61,546 bases of DNA from CAZJWR01 sp964549765 (GTDB lineage: Bacteria > Zixibacteria > MSB-5A5 > GN15 > JAAZOE01). Position 1 is the first letter of the stretch, and each line of letters begins with the position of its first letter. This document shows positions 1 through 9,731 of the stretch, piece after piece. The notes beneath the pieces are model-generated. The model was not told the origin of the DNA. It searched no databases and worked only from the letters and a program-made list of their open reading frames with translations. The stretch lies in assembly GCA_964549765.1 (NCBI GenBank), contig CAZJWR010000017.1, forward strand, positions 1 through 61,546. The letters are read 5' to 3'. The translations under genes were made by a program, and so were the position numbers.

Positions 1-1
1 C

Positions 2-1948
2 GGCGTGCCGCTCAATGATCCCGAGGATCACGCCCTGTATTTCGTCGATCTGCCCGATTTTGCCGAAAACGCCGACAATATCCAGGTCCAGCGCGGCGCC
101 GGGAATGCCCTGTACGGCGATGCATCATTTGCCGGATCAATCAATATTCTGACCAGCGGCCTGTCACTGTCGCGCAAATTCCAAACGGAATTCGGATACG
201 GCGGATTTCTGCACGATGGCAGTGAGACGGTCGGCATCATGCGCAAATCGTCGGTGGGATATTCCAGCGGTTTGCTCAACGGTGTCTGGTCGCTGTCGGG
301 CCGATGGGTCAAGCAATTTTCGGAAGGGTATCGTAAAAATTCCTGGTATGACGGGACGGCCTATTACCTGACCGTCGGCCGGATCGATCCCAAATCGGTT
401 TCCTGGCTGGATGTATACGGCGGTCCCATGAGTACGCATGCCGCCTGGTGGGGCATCCCCCGCGATCTGGAATCCATCGACCGCCGGTACAATTACTACA
501 CTTACGCCAACGAAACCGACAATTTCACCCAGCCCCATTTCGAGTTGCACAACATCTACAACCTCGCCGATAATATCACCCTCAACACGACCGCCTATTT
601 TATCCGGGGGAAGGGATACTACGAGCAATATCGATACGGCGAACGCCTGTCCGACTATAACCTGACCGACGACACCGTCAGCAGCGATCTGGCCCGGCGC
701 AAATGGGTGGACAAATACCAGATCGGTCTGACCAATCAGACCGTCTGGAAAGGGAAGAATCATACCACCGCCGTCGGCGGCTCGTATTATTTCTTCCAGT
801 CGCAACATTGGGGAGAGGTGATTTGGGCCGATGCGCTTTCGCCGTCGCTGTTGAACATAGAGAATCCGTCGCGGTACTACGAATATTTCGGGAAATATCA
901 GGACTTTTCGATTTTCGGCTCCCACAGCCAGATGATCGGCGATCGCCTGACCCTGACCGGGGATCTGCAGCTTCGATATCTGCGTAAAGACATCCACACC
1001 ACGCCGATCAGCGACCAGCCCACGACCATCTACGGCATCGACTGGCTGTTTCTTTCGCCACGCGTCGGGCTGAATTACAATGTGACGGATAATATGACGC
1101 CGTACGTCGGCTTTTCCATCGCGTCGCACGAACCGAACGACGAGATGATCGACGAAGCCGATAATCCGCATGACCTGATACGCCTGGAACGTATCGATAC
1201 CACGGTGACGCCGTGGGTATATGGCGATCCGACCATCGGCGCCGAAAGGGTCTATGATATCGAACTCGGAACCGATTACCGATCGTCGAATCTGTCATTC
1301 GATTTCAACCTGTTCTGGATGGATTATCGCAACGAAATCGTCCCCGACGGCGGTATCAACGACGACGGTTTCCCCAGCTACGGCAACGCCGATCGGTCGG
1401 TGCATCGGGGAATCGAATTGTCGCTGGCAGTATCGCCCATGGAAAATTTCACCATCGGGGGTAATTATTCCTTCAATGACAACTGGATCAAACGATACGA
1501 CCGGTATATACAGAAGGATACGACCATGATGATTGGTGGCGTGCCGGTTGACACCACGATTACCGTCTCGGAGACGTTGCGCGATGTTCCCGTGCCCGGC
1601 TTTCCGATCTTTCTGGCGAATCTTGCCCTCGATTACAAATATGGACCCGCCCGGTTCGTGTACCGGATTCGCGGGGTCGGGCGGCAGTTCGTGTCGTACA
1701 CCGGGCGATTTGCGGAAATCGACGGGCGTCTGGTCGACATCTCGGTAGCGCCATATACGGTATCCTCGATCAAGGGGATATTCGATCTGGGATCGTTCTT
1801 TGGGGGAGCCGATATTTCGCTGGAGGGACGAATCGATAACCTGTTCAACCGGAAGTACGAAACGTTCGGGGCCTATTCCGACGGCGAATATTACTATTGG
1901 CCGGCGGCCGAACGAAACTGGTTTGTCAATGTCAAGATGACGATTTGA
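2..1948 (+). CDS. TonB-dependent receptor, 5' end missing
   Basis: Outer-membrane active-transport barrel, energised by TonB, cut by the left edge of the window. The frame is open to base 2, so the GTG at 5 is not a true start. The first residues read GVPLNDPEDH followed by an IQVQRG..LYG segment, the usual end of the plug domain; the remaining 600 or so residues are alternating Tyr-rich beta strands. The C-terminus (ERNWFVNVKMTI) has the amphipathic last strand typical of these barrels. The signal peptide, TonB box and most of the plug lie outside the window. The stop overlaps the start of the downstream symporter (TGATG), so the two are probably co-transcribed and may handle the same substrate, which the sequence does not identify. 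Confidence 0.9.
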   Translation, partial: GVPLNDPEDHALYFVDLPDFAENADNIQVQRGAGNALYGDASFAGSINILTSGLSLSRKFQTEFGYGGFLHDGSETVGIMRKSSVGYSSGLLNGVWSLSGRWVKQFSEGYRKNSWYDGTAYYLTVGRIDPKSVSWLDVYGGPMSTHAAWWGIPRDLESIDRRYNYYTYANETDNFTQPHFELHNIYNLADNITLNTTAYFIRGKGYYEQYRYGERLSDYNLTDDTVSSDLARRKWVDKYQIGLTNQTVWKGKNHTTAVGGSYYFFQSQHWGEVIWADALSPSLLNIENPSRYYEYFGKYQDFSIFGSHSQMIGDRLTLTGDLQLRYLRKDIHTTPISDQPTTIYGIDWLFLSPRVGLNYNVTDNMTPYVGFSIASHEPNDEMIDEADNPHDLIRLERIDTTVTPWVYGDPTIGAERVYDIELGTDYRSSNLSFDFNLFWMDYRNEIVPDGGINDDGFPSYGNADRSVHRGIELSLAVSPMENFTIGGNYSFNDNWIKRYDRYIQKDTTMMIGGVPVDTTITVSETLRDVPVPGFPIFLANLALDYKYGPARFVYRIRGVGRQFVSYTGRFAEIDGRLVDISVAPYTVSSIKGIFDLGSFFGGADISLEGRIDNLFNRKYETFGAYSDGEYYYWPAAERNWFVNVKMTI

Positions 1949-3330
1949 TGATTAACTGGATCGACACCGGGCTGATAGCTCTTTATCTGGTATTTCTTTT
2001 CGGGGTCGCGGCGCGCGGGCTGAAACGGAAAGAGGGCGGCCGTATCGACCATATCCTGGCCGGAAGGAGCCTGACCCTTCCGGCCTTTGTCGCCACCCTG
2101 GTGTCGACGTGGTACGGCGGCATTCTCGGCGTCGGCGAATTCGCGTATCGGTACGGCATATCGAGCTGGATCGTCTTCGGTGTACCATATTATCTGGCGG
2201 CGGCGCTATTCGCACTTTTTCTGGCCCGGCGCGCCCGGCAGTCGCCAGATATCACCATCCCCGACCGGTTGCACAAATATTACGGCGCCCCCGCGACCGT
2301 AGCCGGATCGGCTATCCTGATCATCGTCACCATGCCGATGGCGTATGTCCTGATGATCGGCGTTTTGGTGCATCAGTTCTTCGGTGCGCCGGTCTGGGTT
2401 GGTATTGTTTTCGGGACGTTTCTTTCGGTCTTCTATGTCGTCACCGGCGGTTTTCGGGGCGTGTTATGGACGGACTCGGTGCAGTTCATACTGATGTTCG
2501 TCGGGTTCGCCATGTTATTGGCATTTTCCGTCGCGACGTACGGCGGTTTCGATTTTCTCCGAGCCAACGTTCCTGCGGCCAGTTTTTCGGTCACCGGCGG
2601 CAACCGGATCGACTATATCGCCTTCTGGTACGTGGTGGCCCTGGCGACGCTGGTGGAGCCGATATTCTATCAACGGTGTTTTGCCGCCAAGTCGGCCGCA
2701 GTGGCGCGTAAGGGTATCTTCGTCTCAATCCTGTTTTGGATGGCGTTCGACTTTATGACCACCGCCTGCGGCCTTTACGCCCGCGCCGCCTTGCCCGATC
2801 TGGCCGATCCGGTCGCGGCCTACCCCGCGCTGGCCCTCAAAATACTGCCGGTCGGCCTGACCGGGCTGCTTTTCCTCTCGCTTCTGGCGACGATCATGTC
2901 CACCGTCGATTCATACATATTCATCACGGCTTCAACCATAAGCCATGACCTGTTTTGGCGTTTCAAACGATTCGACGAAAGCCGCCTGAAAAATTATACG
3001 ACGGTCGGCCTCGGCATCGCCTCCGTCGGAACCATCGCCGTGGCCCTGGCCTCCGAATCGGTCGTTGCCATCTGGCATGATTTCGGATCGGTTTCCACCG
3101 CCGCGCTACTTTTTCCGCTGGTGATTTCCTACTGGGGGAAATATCAGTACTCGCCTCGCGGCGCATTCGTGGCGATAACCCTGTCGGCGATCATAACCAC
3201 GTTCGGCCTGCTCTACCCCCGGATGACCGACGCCGGACATTACCTGTTTCATATTGAACCGATTTTTTTCGGCCTGGCGTTTTCGGCAGTTGTTTTTGCC
3301 TTCAGCCGCACAAGAAAGCCTCAAGGTTGA
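1948..3330 (+). CDS. Sodium:solute symporter family (SSS) permease
   Basis: Inner-membrane secondary transporter of 460 residues with about 12-13 hydrophobic segments. The N-terminal part (VSTWYGGILGVGEFAYRYG) and the middle (GGFRGVLWTDSVQFILM) match the SSS pattern, including the G-G-x-x-[AG]-V-x-x-T-D-x-x-Q signature seen in proline and pantothenate symporters. An ATG further upstream would read through the end of the receptor gene; the ATG at 1948, overlapping the receptor stop, is preferred. The pairing suggests uptake across the outer membrane followed by sodium-driven uptake across the inner membrane. Substrate not predictable. Bases 3331-3445 downstream hold no gene. Confidence 0.88.
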   Translation: MINWIDTGLIALYLVFLFGVAARGLKRKEGGRIDHILAGRSLTLPAFVATLVSTWYGGILGVGEFAYRYGISSWIVFGVPYYLAAALFALFLARRARQSPDITIPDRLHKYYGAPATVAGSAILIIVTMPMAYVLMIGVLVHQFFGAPVWVGIVFGTFLSVFYVVTGGFRGVLWTDSVQFILMFVGFAMLLAFSVATYGGFDFLRANVPAASFSVTGGNRIDYIAFWYVVALATLVEPIFYQRCFAAKSAAVARKGIFVSILFWMAFDFMTTACGLYARAALPDLADPVAAYPALALKILPVGLTGLLFLSLLATIMSTVDSYIFITASTISHDLFWRFKRFDESRLKNYTTVGLGIASVGTIAVALASESVVAIWHDFGSVSTAALLFPLVISYWGKYQYSPRGAFVAITLSAIITTFGLLYPRMTDAGHYLFHIEPIFFGLAFSAVVFAFSRTRKPQG

Positions 3331-3445
3331 CCTGATTTCCTTCGGATCAATCGGTTGATATCGTTTACGGTCAAGTCCTTCCGGCATATTTCCGATATTA
3401 CTATTGATAACTGAAATTTCCGTTCTTTACCCGGATGATAGCTAA

Positions 3446-5260
3446 ATGGACGATATAATCAGCGAACATCTTTCTCAGGAATTCACTTCCAATATCAAGC
3501 TTCTCCTGCGTGATTTCCTCAAATTGATCAAGGTTCTGGCCATTTATCCCGCCGACAATCCGCTTCCGGCCAAGATGCGGCGGTCGCTCTGTTCCCGGTT
3601 CACGGAAATCGTGAATGAATTCGGCGGCCTGGCCTTCAGCATTCAGCCCGACCGAATCTATTTCAACAAGGAAGAGGTTTTTTCCGACCGGGGCGCCGAG
3701 GAACGGCTGGCAGGGCTTTTTTTCGACGCCGGGATAATCCAGCTCAATTTTCTCGCCGGCCTTTCAGAAGAGGAGATCGATACCTTTTTCGGTGTGCTCA
3801 AGAATTTCATGAACGACATGTCGCCTGAACGGGATTTGGTTTCGGTTCTATGGCAGGAGCAGCTGTCATTCATCAAATATCGCACGGTCGACGACCTCGC
3901 TCTCGACGAGCAGCAAACCGAAATGATGATCCGGGAAATATGCTCGACCTACGACGAGGACAGCAGCAGCGGCTGGTGTATTGATGTCAACGAAATCTCG
4001 CTGGACGAAACCGAAGACGAGCCGTCGGCCTCATCCCCCGCCTCAGATGTAACCGAGGATGCCAGGCAAATGGGGCTTTCGCTGGAACCGGCGGCGACGG
4101 ATAATCACACGATCGAGAATCTCCTGACCAACAGCTACACCCCGGTCGGGGAAGAGCAAAAAGAGATCGCCCGTCTTCTGGCCGAGAATAGAAATTTCGA
4201 TCCCTTCCGTTCGGTAACGCGGACCTTGCTGGAAATCCTGGATCAATGGAACGACCTGAAGCCGTATTCGGAAACCATCGGTATCTGCGAAAAGGTGCTC
4301 GATCAGATTCTGGGCAAGGGGGAATTCGGGGCGGCCGCCGATTTTGTGCATTCGCTGCGATCCCGCCAGGAGAATCAACCGTCCGGGAAAGCGAATTACG
4401 CCGAGCGGCTGGCCGGGTTTCTTCGCCGCGCCGGCGATCATGAACGTATCGGCCGTCTCACCGAAATCATCAATACGCAGGAAACCGTCGATACCGATGC
4501 CGTCGAGTTGTACCTGGAATCGCTGGGTTGGGAATCGCTGCCCCATGTCACCGGTATGCTAGGCAAACTGGTATCGAAGAAGGCCCGCCTGACCATATGC
4601 AATTATCTGGCCCGTCGGGGAGTCGACCATCTCGGCATTATCGTCAACGGTATCCGCGACAAACGCTGGTACGTCGTCCGCAATACGGTGATGATACTGG
4701 GGCGGATAGGCGGTGAACGGGTGATTGATTTCTTTGCCGTGACCGCCGGGCACAGCGATCAGCGGGTCCGGAGTGAAACATTTCGGGCTCTCGAAAACCT
4801 GAAATCCGACCGTGTCGTCGACCTGTTAACACGATTTCTGTCCGATGACGATCCGGACTTGCGGGAAATGGCGCTGACCACCCTGGGTCGCATCGGCGGC
4901 CGGGGGCCGTTCGAGGCGGTCGGGGACGTTATTCGATCACAGTCATTCGGCAGCTTCACGCTGGAGGAGCAGGAGCAATACTTGATCGTCTTTTCACATC
5001 TTGGCGGTTCGGAAGTGACGGATTTTCTCGATTCGATTGTGAGTTCGATGGGGTGGCTGCCATCGGCCACAAAGATGCGTTATCGTTTGGCGGCGCTCAA
5101 GGGTCTGGCGTACAACAAATCGAACGACGCGGAGAAATTGCTGCTCTCGTATACCCGGTCGCGCCGCAAATGGCTGCGGGACGCGGCCGCCGCCGCTCTG
5201 GAATATCGTCGCAAACTCATGTACAATGGAGGGTCAATCCGTGACGCAGATCACGACTGA
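3446..5260 (+). CDS. HEAT-repeat protein with N-terminal domain shared with the next gene
   Basis: Soluble 604-residue protein. Residues 1 to about 155 form a helical/beta module (DFLKLIKVLAIYP..., IYFNKEEVFSD, GIIQLNFLAGLSEEEIDTFF). Residues 160-230 are acidic and low complexity. From about residue 370 there are HEAT-like helical pairs with the recurring pattern VR..A...LG.IG (RNTVMILGRIGGE, REMALTTLGRIGGR). No catalytic motif seen; the repeats suggest a protein-binding scaffold. It overlaps the HD-GYP gene downstream, and the two N-terminal modules look alike (see findings), so the pair probably works in one signalling or stress pathway. Function unknown. Confidence 0.8.
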   Translation: MDDIISEHLSQEFTSNIKLLLRDFLKLIKVLAIYPADNPLPAKMRRSLCSRFTEIVNEFGGLAFSIQPDRIYFNKEEVFSDRGAEERLAGLFFDAGIIQLNFLAGLSEEEIDTFFGVLKNFMNDMSPERDLVSVLWQEQLSFIKYRTVDDLALDEQQTEMMIREICSTYDEDSSSGWCIDVNEISLDETEDEPSASSPASDVTEDARQMGLSLEPAATDNHTIENLLTNSYTPVGEEQKEIARLLAENRNFDPFRSVTRTLLEILDQWNDLKPYSETIGICEKVLDQILGKGEFGAAADFVHSLRSRQENQPSGKANYAERLAGFLRRAGDHERIGRLTEIINTQETVDTDAVELYLESLGWESLPHVTGMLGKLVSKKARLTICNYLARRGVDHLGIIVNGIRDKRWYVVRNTVMILGRIGGERVIDFFAVTAGHSDQRVRSETFRALENLKSDRVVDLLTRFLSDDDPDLREMALTTLGRIGGRGPFEAVGDVIRSQSFGSFTLEEQEQYLIVFSHLGGSEVTDFLDSIVSSMGWLPSATKMRYRLAALKGLAYNKSNDAEKLLLSYTRSRRKWLRDAAAAALEYRRKLMYNGGSIRDADHD

Positions 5261-6683
5261 GGTCGGTCTAAATCGGGAACGGGTCCATGCGGCTCAACAG
5301 ATGCTGACCGCGTTTTTCGTCCTGGCCAAAACCGCGCGCGTCTACGAGACCAACAACGATTCCTATCAGGGACAACTCTTTCGTTTTTGCGAACTGCTCA
5401 GGCGATACATGGATGAAAATTTCAGCTGCACCGTGAAGGTCATCAAGAAACGTCTCTTCGTCGACGATCAATTCGTGACCGTCGACAGCGACGACCGGAT
5501 CGGCGTCCGCCTGATGCTCGACCGCTGGCATGAGCTCGGCATCGGCGGTCTTGTCTTCGGCGATGCCGTCTCCGCCGAAGACGTCACGGCACTGGTGCGC
5601 CTCCTGTGGACGTTTGCCATTCCCGGCGGCGACCCGTTCGAGCAAATCAGCCGACAGCTGGCGCGCGAGGGGATCGATTCCGTCTCCCTGATCGATATCA
5701 CCCGGCTGAATGAAGACAGCGATATCGATCTCGAAGACCGCCAAAAAATCCGCCGCCAGGCCCGTGACACTTTTTTCCGGGCGATCCGCAACGTCAAGGA
5801 AGTCATGCTGGTGACCGACCGCGATGAGCCGATCGTCGTTTCCCGCACCAAACGGATCGTGCATTCCGTCATCGATCAAGTCAGCAATGACGGCTCGGCT
5901 CTGATGGAGCTAGCCTCGATCAAGAATTTCGACGAATACACCTATGCCCACAGCGTCAACGTTAGCATCTATGCCCTCACGCTGGGATTCCGGCTCGGCC
6001 TCAGCCGCCCGGAGCTCTCGGAACTTGGCGTCGCCGCCCTGTTCCATGATGTGGGCAAGGCCAAATTGCCGCGCGATCTGGTGACCAAACCCGGCCGTTT
6101 CGACGATTTCGATTGGGTGCAGATGCGGCGGCATCCGCTCCTCGGAGCCATAACCATCGCCGAGACGATGCGGCTCGACAGCCATTCCGCCCGTGCCCTT
6201 GTGGCCGCCTATGAGCATCATATCAATCCCGATGGAACCGGATACCCGACTCTGTCGGAACCGCGCCAGATCAACCTCTATTCGCGAATCATCGCCATCG
6301 CCGACACGTTCGACGCCCTTACCTCCGGACGGGTGTATATCAAACAGGCCATTCCACCCGATGAAGTCCTGCGCAAGATGGTGTATCAGATGGCCGCGAA
6401 ATTCGACAACTTCCTGTTGAAGCTGTTCGTCAATATCATCGGTATCTACCCCGTCGGGTCGCTGGTGTTGTTGACCGACAGAAGTCTGGGTATCGTGACC
6501 AAAACCAATCCGGCCGAGTTGAGCCGTCCCGAAATCCGGCTGATCGCCGACCGCGACGGCCGCAAGACGGTCCCGGAATGGTTCGATCTGGCCGACCCCG
6601 CCAATCGTTCGGTCGATGTCGCCCGGTGCCTCGATCCCGATCAGTACGGCATCAACGTTACGAAATACATACTATCCGATTGA
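5241..6683 (+). CDS. HD-GYP domain phosphohydrolase (probable c-di-GMP phosphodiesterase)
   Basis: 480 residues. The N-terminal 160 residues resemble the start of the preceding HEAT protein; the C-terminal half is a HD-GYP domain with the HD pair at His269-Asp270 (FHDVGKAKLP), a downstream YEHH and DGTGYP at 331-336. HD-GYP proteins hydrolyse cyclic di-GMP with a metal centre; the key metal ligands are visible, so activity is plausible. Start: GTG at 5241 has GGAGGG seven bases upstream (5228-5233), better than the in-frame ATG at 5226, and still overlaps the upstream gene by 20 bases, which implies translational coupling. No receiver domain or transmembrane segment seen. Confidence 0.88.
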   Translation: MTQITTEVGLNRERVHAAQQMLTAFFVLAKTARVYETNNDSYQGQLFRFCELLRRYMDENFSCTVKVIKKRLFVDDQFVTVDSDDRIGVRLMLDRWHELGIGGLVFGDAVSAEDVTALVRLLWTFAIPGGDPFEQISRQLAREGIDSVSLIDITRLNEDSDIDLEDRQKIRRQARDTFFRAIRNVKEVMLVTDRDEPIVVSRTKRIVHSVIDQVSNDGSALMELASIKNFDEYTYAHSVNVSIYALTLGFRLGLSRPELSELGVAALFHDVGKAKLPRDLVTKPGRFDDFDWVQMRRHPLLGAITIAETMRLDSHSARALVAAYEHHINPDGTGYPTLSEPRQINLYSRIIAIADTFDALTSGRVYIKQAIPPDEVLRKMVYQMAAKFDNFLLKLFVNIIGIYPVGSLVLLTDRSLGIVTKTNPAELSRPEIRLIADRDGRKTVPEWFDLADPANRSVDVARCLDPDQYGINVTKYILSD

Positions 6684-6736
6684 GAGATTACGTTCCGGCG
6701 GAACAAATCATGGACGAAATGTCCGGAGCGCTTGGG

Positions 6737-7444
6737 TTAGAAATGATAAGTCAGCGTCAGGTGTGATTCCCGCCCCGGATCGAAATCCAGTGAAATATTA
6801 TCCGACGTGGGAATATCCTTCGGAAAATTCGCCAGATGGGCATCCACATAGGCGTCGAACATTGACAGAAACACCGTCAGGCCGGTATACCAAAGAAAGC
6901 TGTTGCGCGTGTCGCGGTAATCGGCATATTGATTGAAGTAGAGATATTTCTGGTTCTCCGGCGCCGCCTTCCATTCCGCCCGCCACTCCGACGCCTTATT
7001 ACCGTAATAGACCGCCTTGTAAATGAAATACGATTCGACGGCGAACACCAGCCCGGCCTTAACGTACTTGCCGTTGGAAAATTGACCCCATCCCGGAAAT
7101 ACCACCGACTTGAACAAGGTCAGGGTCGGCGACCGTTTGTGCTTATTCTCCTCCGAGCGGTTTCGATAGGCAGCCATCAAGACCGTATCGGGGCCGGGCT
7201 GATACAGGATTGGCTTCAGGGAAACGCTTTCCGGGATCATCGTATCCGCTACGGTCGTATCGCAGGCCGACGGCGGAGTCACAATCGAGTCGAACGGCAG
7301 CGAATCAAGCGCGATATTCGCGCTATCGCCGGTCGGCGGCGGCTCGGTATCCCGGGCGAATGCCGTTCCGGACCATATCGCCGCCGCGATCGCCAGCGCC
7401 GGCACCGCCGTCGTGAAAAATCTATTCTTCCTTACGCGGAACAT
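6737..7444 (-). CDS. DUF5683-like envelope protein
   Basis: 235 residues with an N-terminal signal peptide (basic MFRVRKNR, hydrophobic core, cleavage near AFA-RD), a Pro/Ser/Asp-rich linker to about residue 95, then a C-terminal domain beginning FPGWGQFSNGKYVKAG and a predicted membrane helix (GLVFAVESYFIYKAVYYG). This PGWGQ..NG..WK pattern is typical of DUF5683 proteins of the Bacteroidetes/FCB lineage; role unknown. ATG 7444 is chosen over an in-frame GTG at 7456. It overlaps the 3' end of the upstream lipid kinase by 23 bases, so both are likely one transcript. It converges with the HD-GYP gene. Confidence 0.72.
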   Translation of the reverse strand: MFRVRKNRFFTTAVPALAIAAAIWSGTAFARDTEPPPTGDSANIALDSLPFDSIVTPPSACDTTVADTMIPESVSLKPILYQPGPDTVLMAAYRNRSEENKHKRSPTLTLFKSVVFPGWGQFSNGKYVKAGLVFAVESYFIYKAVYYGNKASEWRAEWKAAPENQKYLYFNQYADYRDTRNSFLWYTGLTVFLSMFDAYVDAHLANFPKDIPTSDNISLDFDPGRESHLTLTYHF

Positions 7445-8504
7445 CCGTAAACACACGCACGATACGATGCAGAATCTCGATCCCGATCTCCTCGCCGGCG
7501 AATTCTATTTTGTCTCCATCCATCAGCCATGTCCGGCCTGCCGCCGGCGTTATCGTGACCCGCTGTCCCCGCAACATCTGTATCCCGTTTTGATACTGAT
7601 AGTGCTGCTTCTTCAGGTCGCGGATATAATGCGAAACGATATCGCGGGTGCCGTCCCGATCATATACCAAGACGAGATGACCGTCATCGGGGGCCGCCAC
7701 CGGCGCGAAACGCAGCGACATCAGATCCGACAAAAGGTGAATATGGAGAATCAACGGCTGCGCCTGAAAAGTGTAGGCATCGACCTTCATCGTGGCCGTC
7801 TGCGGCATGGTTTCGTCGGCGGCCCGACCGGCCATCTTGCCCCACGTCATCGCCAGGCGGGGCGGCTTGTCCGCGCCCAGATTTTTGAGCATGATCGGCA
7901 CCAATCCGGTGATCAGGCTCCCCAGGAAGAAATTGCCGTTGGCCAAACCCGCGTCGATCTGCATCTGATGCGGGGAGCGAATGATTTCCAAGGCTTTGTC
8001 GGGATCGGCATGACCGTAGAGGGATCGGAAAATGTTATTGAACCGTCCGCACGGGACGATTCCCAACAGCCCCTTGTTTCTCGCCACGCGCGACGCCGCC
8101 AGCCGTACCGAACCGTCGCCGCCGAACACAATCACCGCGTAGGGACGTTTCCGTGAGACGTCGTTGGTGATCTGCAAGAATTTATCCCAGGTATCGGCGA
8201 TCTGAATTTCGCATTCCGCGTCCGATCGGCGAAAACGGCGTTCCGCCCGGCGGGCCAGTTTGAGAGCCAATTCCGGGTCCCGCCCGGCCAATCGGTTCAC
8301 CAGCAATTGATACGACTTTTTCCGGCGCTGGGGAGATTTTTGCCGGTGAGGTGGTCGCGATTGCCGGGCCGGCCTCGGCCGACGCTGCTGTTTCGACTTG
8401 TCGTCGGCGTTCTTCCTGTCCTGTTCGCTGCGTCTGATCGGTCTTTTGCCTGAGGGCTGCGGTCTTCTTCGCCCTCGTCCCGGCTGGCGCTTATCTTCCG
8501 GCAT
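7422..8504 (-). CDS. Diacylglycerol/lipid kinase family protein with basic N-terminal tail
   Basis: 360 residues. Residues 1-65 are almost entirely Arg/Lys/Gln/Pro and probably disordered. The rest is a DAGK catalytic-type domain: VNRLAGR near the start, the nucleotide-binding GGDG motif in AVIVFGGDGSVRLAASR, and GRFNNIFRSLYG where the family has G-T-x-N-x-[FI]-A. The family phosphorylates diacylglycerol, sphingoid bases or related lipids at the membrane. The basic tail could bind acidic phospholipid or nucleic acid; this is inference. ATG 8504 has AAGGGAGA eight bases upstream. It is divergent from the exosortase gene. Confidence 0.8.
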   Translation of the reverse strand: MPEDKRQPGRGRRRPQPSGKRPIRRSEQDRKNADDKSKQQRRPRPARQSRPPHRQKSPQRRKKSYQLLVNRLAGRDPELALKLARRAERRFRRSDAECEIQIADTWDKFLQITNDVSRKRPYAVIVFGGDGSVRLAASRVARNKGLLGIVPCGRFNNIFRSLYGHADPDKALEIIRSPHQMQIDAGLANGNFFLGSLITGLVPIMLKNLGADKPPRLAMTWGKMAGRAADETMPQTATMKVDAYTFQAQPLILHIHLLSDLMSLRFAPVAAPDDGHLVLVYDRDGTRDIVSHYIRDLKKQHYQYQNGIQMLRGQRVTITPAAGRTWLMDGDKIEFAGEEIGIEILHRIVRVFTDVPRKEE

Positions 8505-8563
8505 TTCTGAATCTCCCTTTTCCTTATACAAGGTCCGGCCGGCGGCGGCCGTTATCAATCCCC

Positions 8564-8615
8564 GCCCGATAATCGGATTCCAACCCAAAAAATATTTATT
8601 AGGTTGCCCGATAAT
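8564..8615. repeat. Two direct copies of GCCCGATAAT in a divergent promoter region
   Basis: GCCCGATAAT occurs at 8564-8573 and again at 8606-8615, 42 bases apart start to start (four helical turns), in the 198-base AT-rich region between the divergent lipid kinase and exosortase genes. The second copy runs into AT-rich sequence (TATAGTATATATA) that could hold promoters for either direction. A regulator site is possible but unproven. Confidence 0.3.
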
Positions 8616-8702
8616 ATAGTATATATAACCAGAAGTGCAAAAACAATCAGGAGTTCGAAGTCGGGAGAAAGCCGAAACCGGCGCCGTCCCCTGAAGAAAA
8701 AC

Positions 8703-9731
8703 ATGGAAACAGCAACTCGCTCCAGAACCGCACCGTTTGTCATCGCCGCTTTCGGCCTGTTGATAATCGTCTATCTGCCGGTCATTGCCGGCCTGGTCAG
8801 GGAATGGTATACCGACGGCAACTATTCCCACGGTTTTCTTGTACCCGCAATTTCGGCAGTGTTGATCCTTCTGCGACGCGGCAAATTCAATGAAATACTG
8901 GAACCGCCGGGGACGTCGCTCACCCTGAGAAAAATCTTTTTCGGCGCCGTGGTCGTCTGCATCGGCCTTTCGTTCGCATTCGATTTCACCATTGCCGCCA
9001 TCATTACGCTCAATGCCGCCGGATGGTATATACTGGGACGCGCATTCGTATCTCAGGCGCGCCAGCGCCGATTTGAAGGCTGGGTCGACCCGGCCGGCGA
9101 TTATTCCGGTCTTTTCCTGGTGGCGGTCGGATTGATCCTCTTTGTCTTGGCCAACGCCGCCGCCGAATATTTCACCCTGCGTTTTTCGCTGATCGTTACA
9201 TTTGCCGGGATGGTCTGGTTGCTTTTCGGGCGGCGCTTCGCCTCCGATATCTGGTTCGAACTGGCTTTCTTGGTATTCATGATTCCCCTGCCCTATGTCA
9301 TTTATTACGCCGCCACCTTCCCGATGCAGCTTTTCGCGACCAAGGTTACCGTCGCCATCCTGCACGTCATCGGCATGTCGGCCGTTCAGCAGGGGAATAT
9401 CATCCACCTGCCGGGGTATTCGCTGGAGGTCGCCGAAGCCTGCAGCGGCCTGCGCTCGCTCATTTCGCTTCTGGCGCTGGGGGCAGTTTACGCCCGCCTG
9501 ACACAGAAGGGCCTCCCGCGCCAATTGATCCTCTTCGTTTCGACCATCCCGATCGCCATCGCCGCCAATATCTTTCGGGTGACCTTCACGGCCGTCGGCG
9601 CCTATGCCGTTTCCAAGGAACTGGCGGAGGATTTCCTTCACGAGCTTTCGGGGATGATGGTGTTCGTCGTCGCCTTCATCATGCTCTTTATCTGGGGTGC
9701 GATTCTGAAAATGGGGAGCAAAAAGAAATGA
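8703..9731 (+). CDS. Exosortase family transpeptidase (EpsH-like)
   Basis: 342-residue polytopic inner-membrane protein with about eight hydrophobic segments. The exosortase/archaeosortase signature is complete: EACSGLRS with the catalytic Cys at 247, NIFRVTF with Arg292, and LHELSG with His313. Exosortases cut PEP-CTERM-type sorting tails and probably attach the protein to the surface or EPS. The ATG at 8703 opens METATRSR; an earlier in-frame ATG at 8604 lies in the AT-rich promoter region. The stop overlaps epsI (ATGA). No candidate target with a C-terminal sorting tail was found in this window, and the polysaccharide locus lies 20 kb away. Confidence 0.9.
   Translation: METATRSRTAPFVIAAFGLLIIVYLPVIAGLVREWYTDGNYSHGFLVPAISAVLILLRRGKFNEILEPPGTSLTLRKIFFGAVVVCIGLSFAFDFTIAAIITLNAAGWYILGRAFVSQARQRRFEGWVDPAGDYSGLFLVAVGLILFVLANAAAEYFTLRFSLIVTFAGMVWLLFGRRFASDIWFELAFLVFMIPLPYVIYYAATFPMQLFATKVTVAILHVIGMSAVQQGNIIHLPGYSLEVAEACSGLRSLISLLALGAVYARLTQKGLPRQLILFVSTIPIAIAANIFRVTFTAVGAYAVSKELAEDFLHELSGMMVFVVAFIMLFIWGAILKMGSKKK

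Noticed and set aside
164..1171. Long open frame antisense to the first TonB receptor (335 codons)
   Set aside because: Shadow of the GC-rich receptor frame; no domain and no ribosome-binding site.
8505..9641. N-terminal extension of the lipid kinase frame through the exosortase gene
   Set aside because: Purely antisense to exosortase; ATG 8504 has a good ribosome-binding site and starts the plausible protein.
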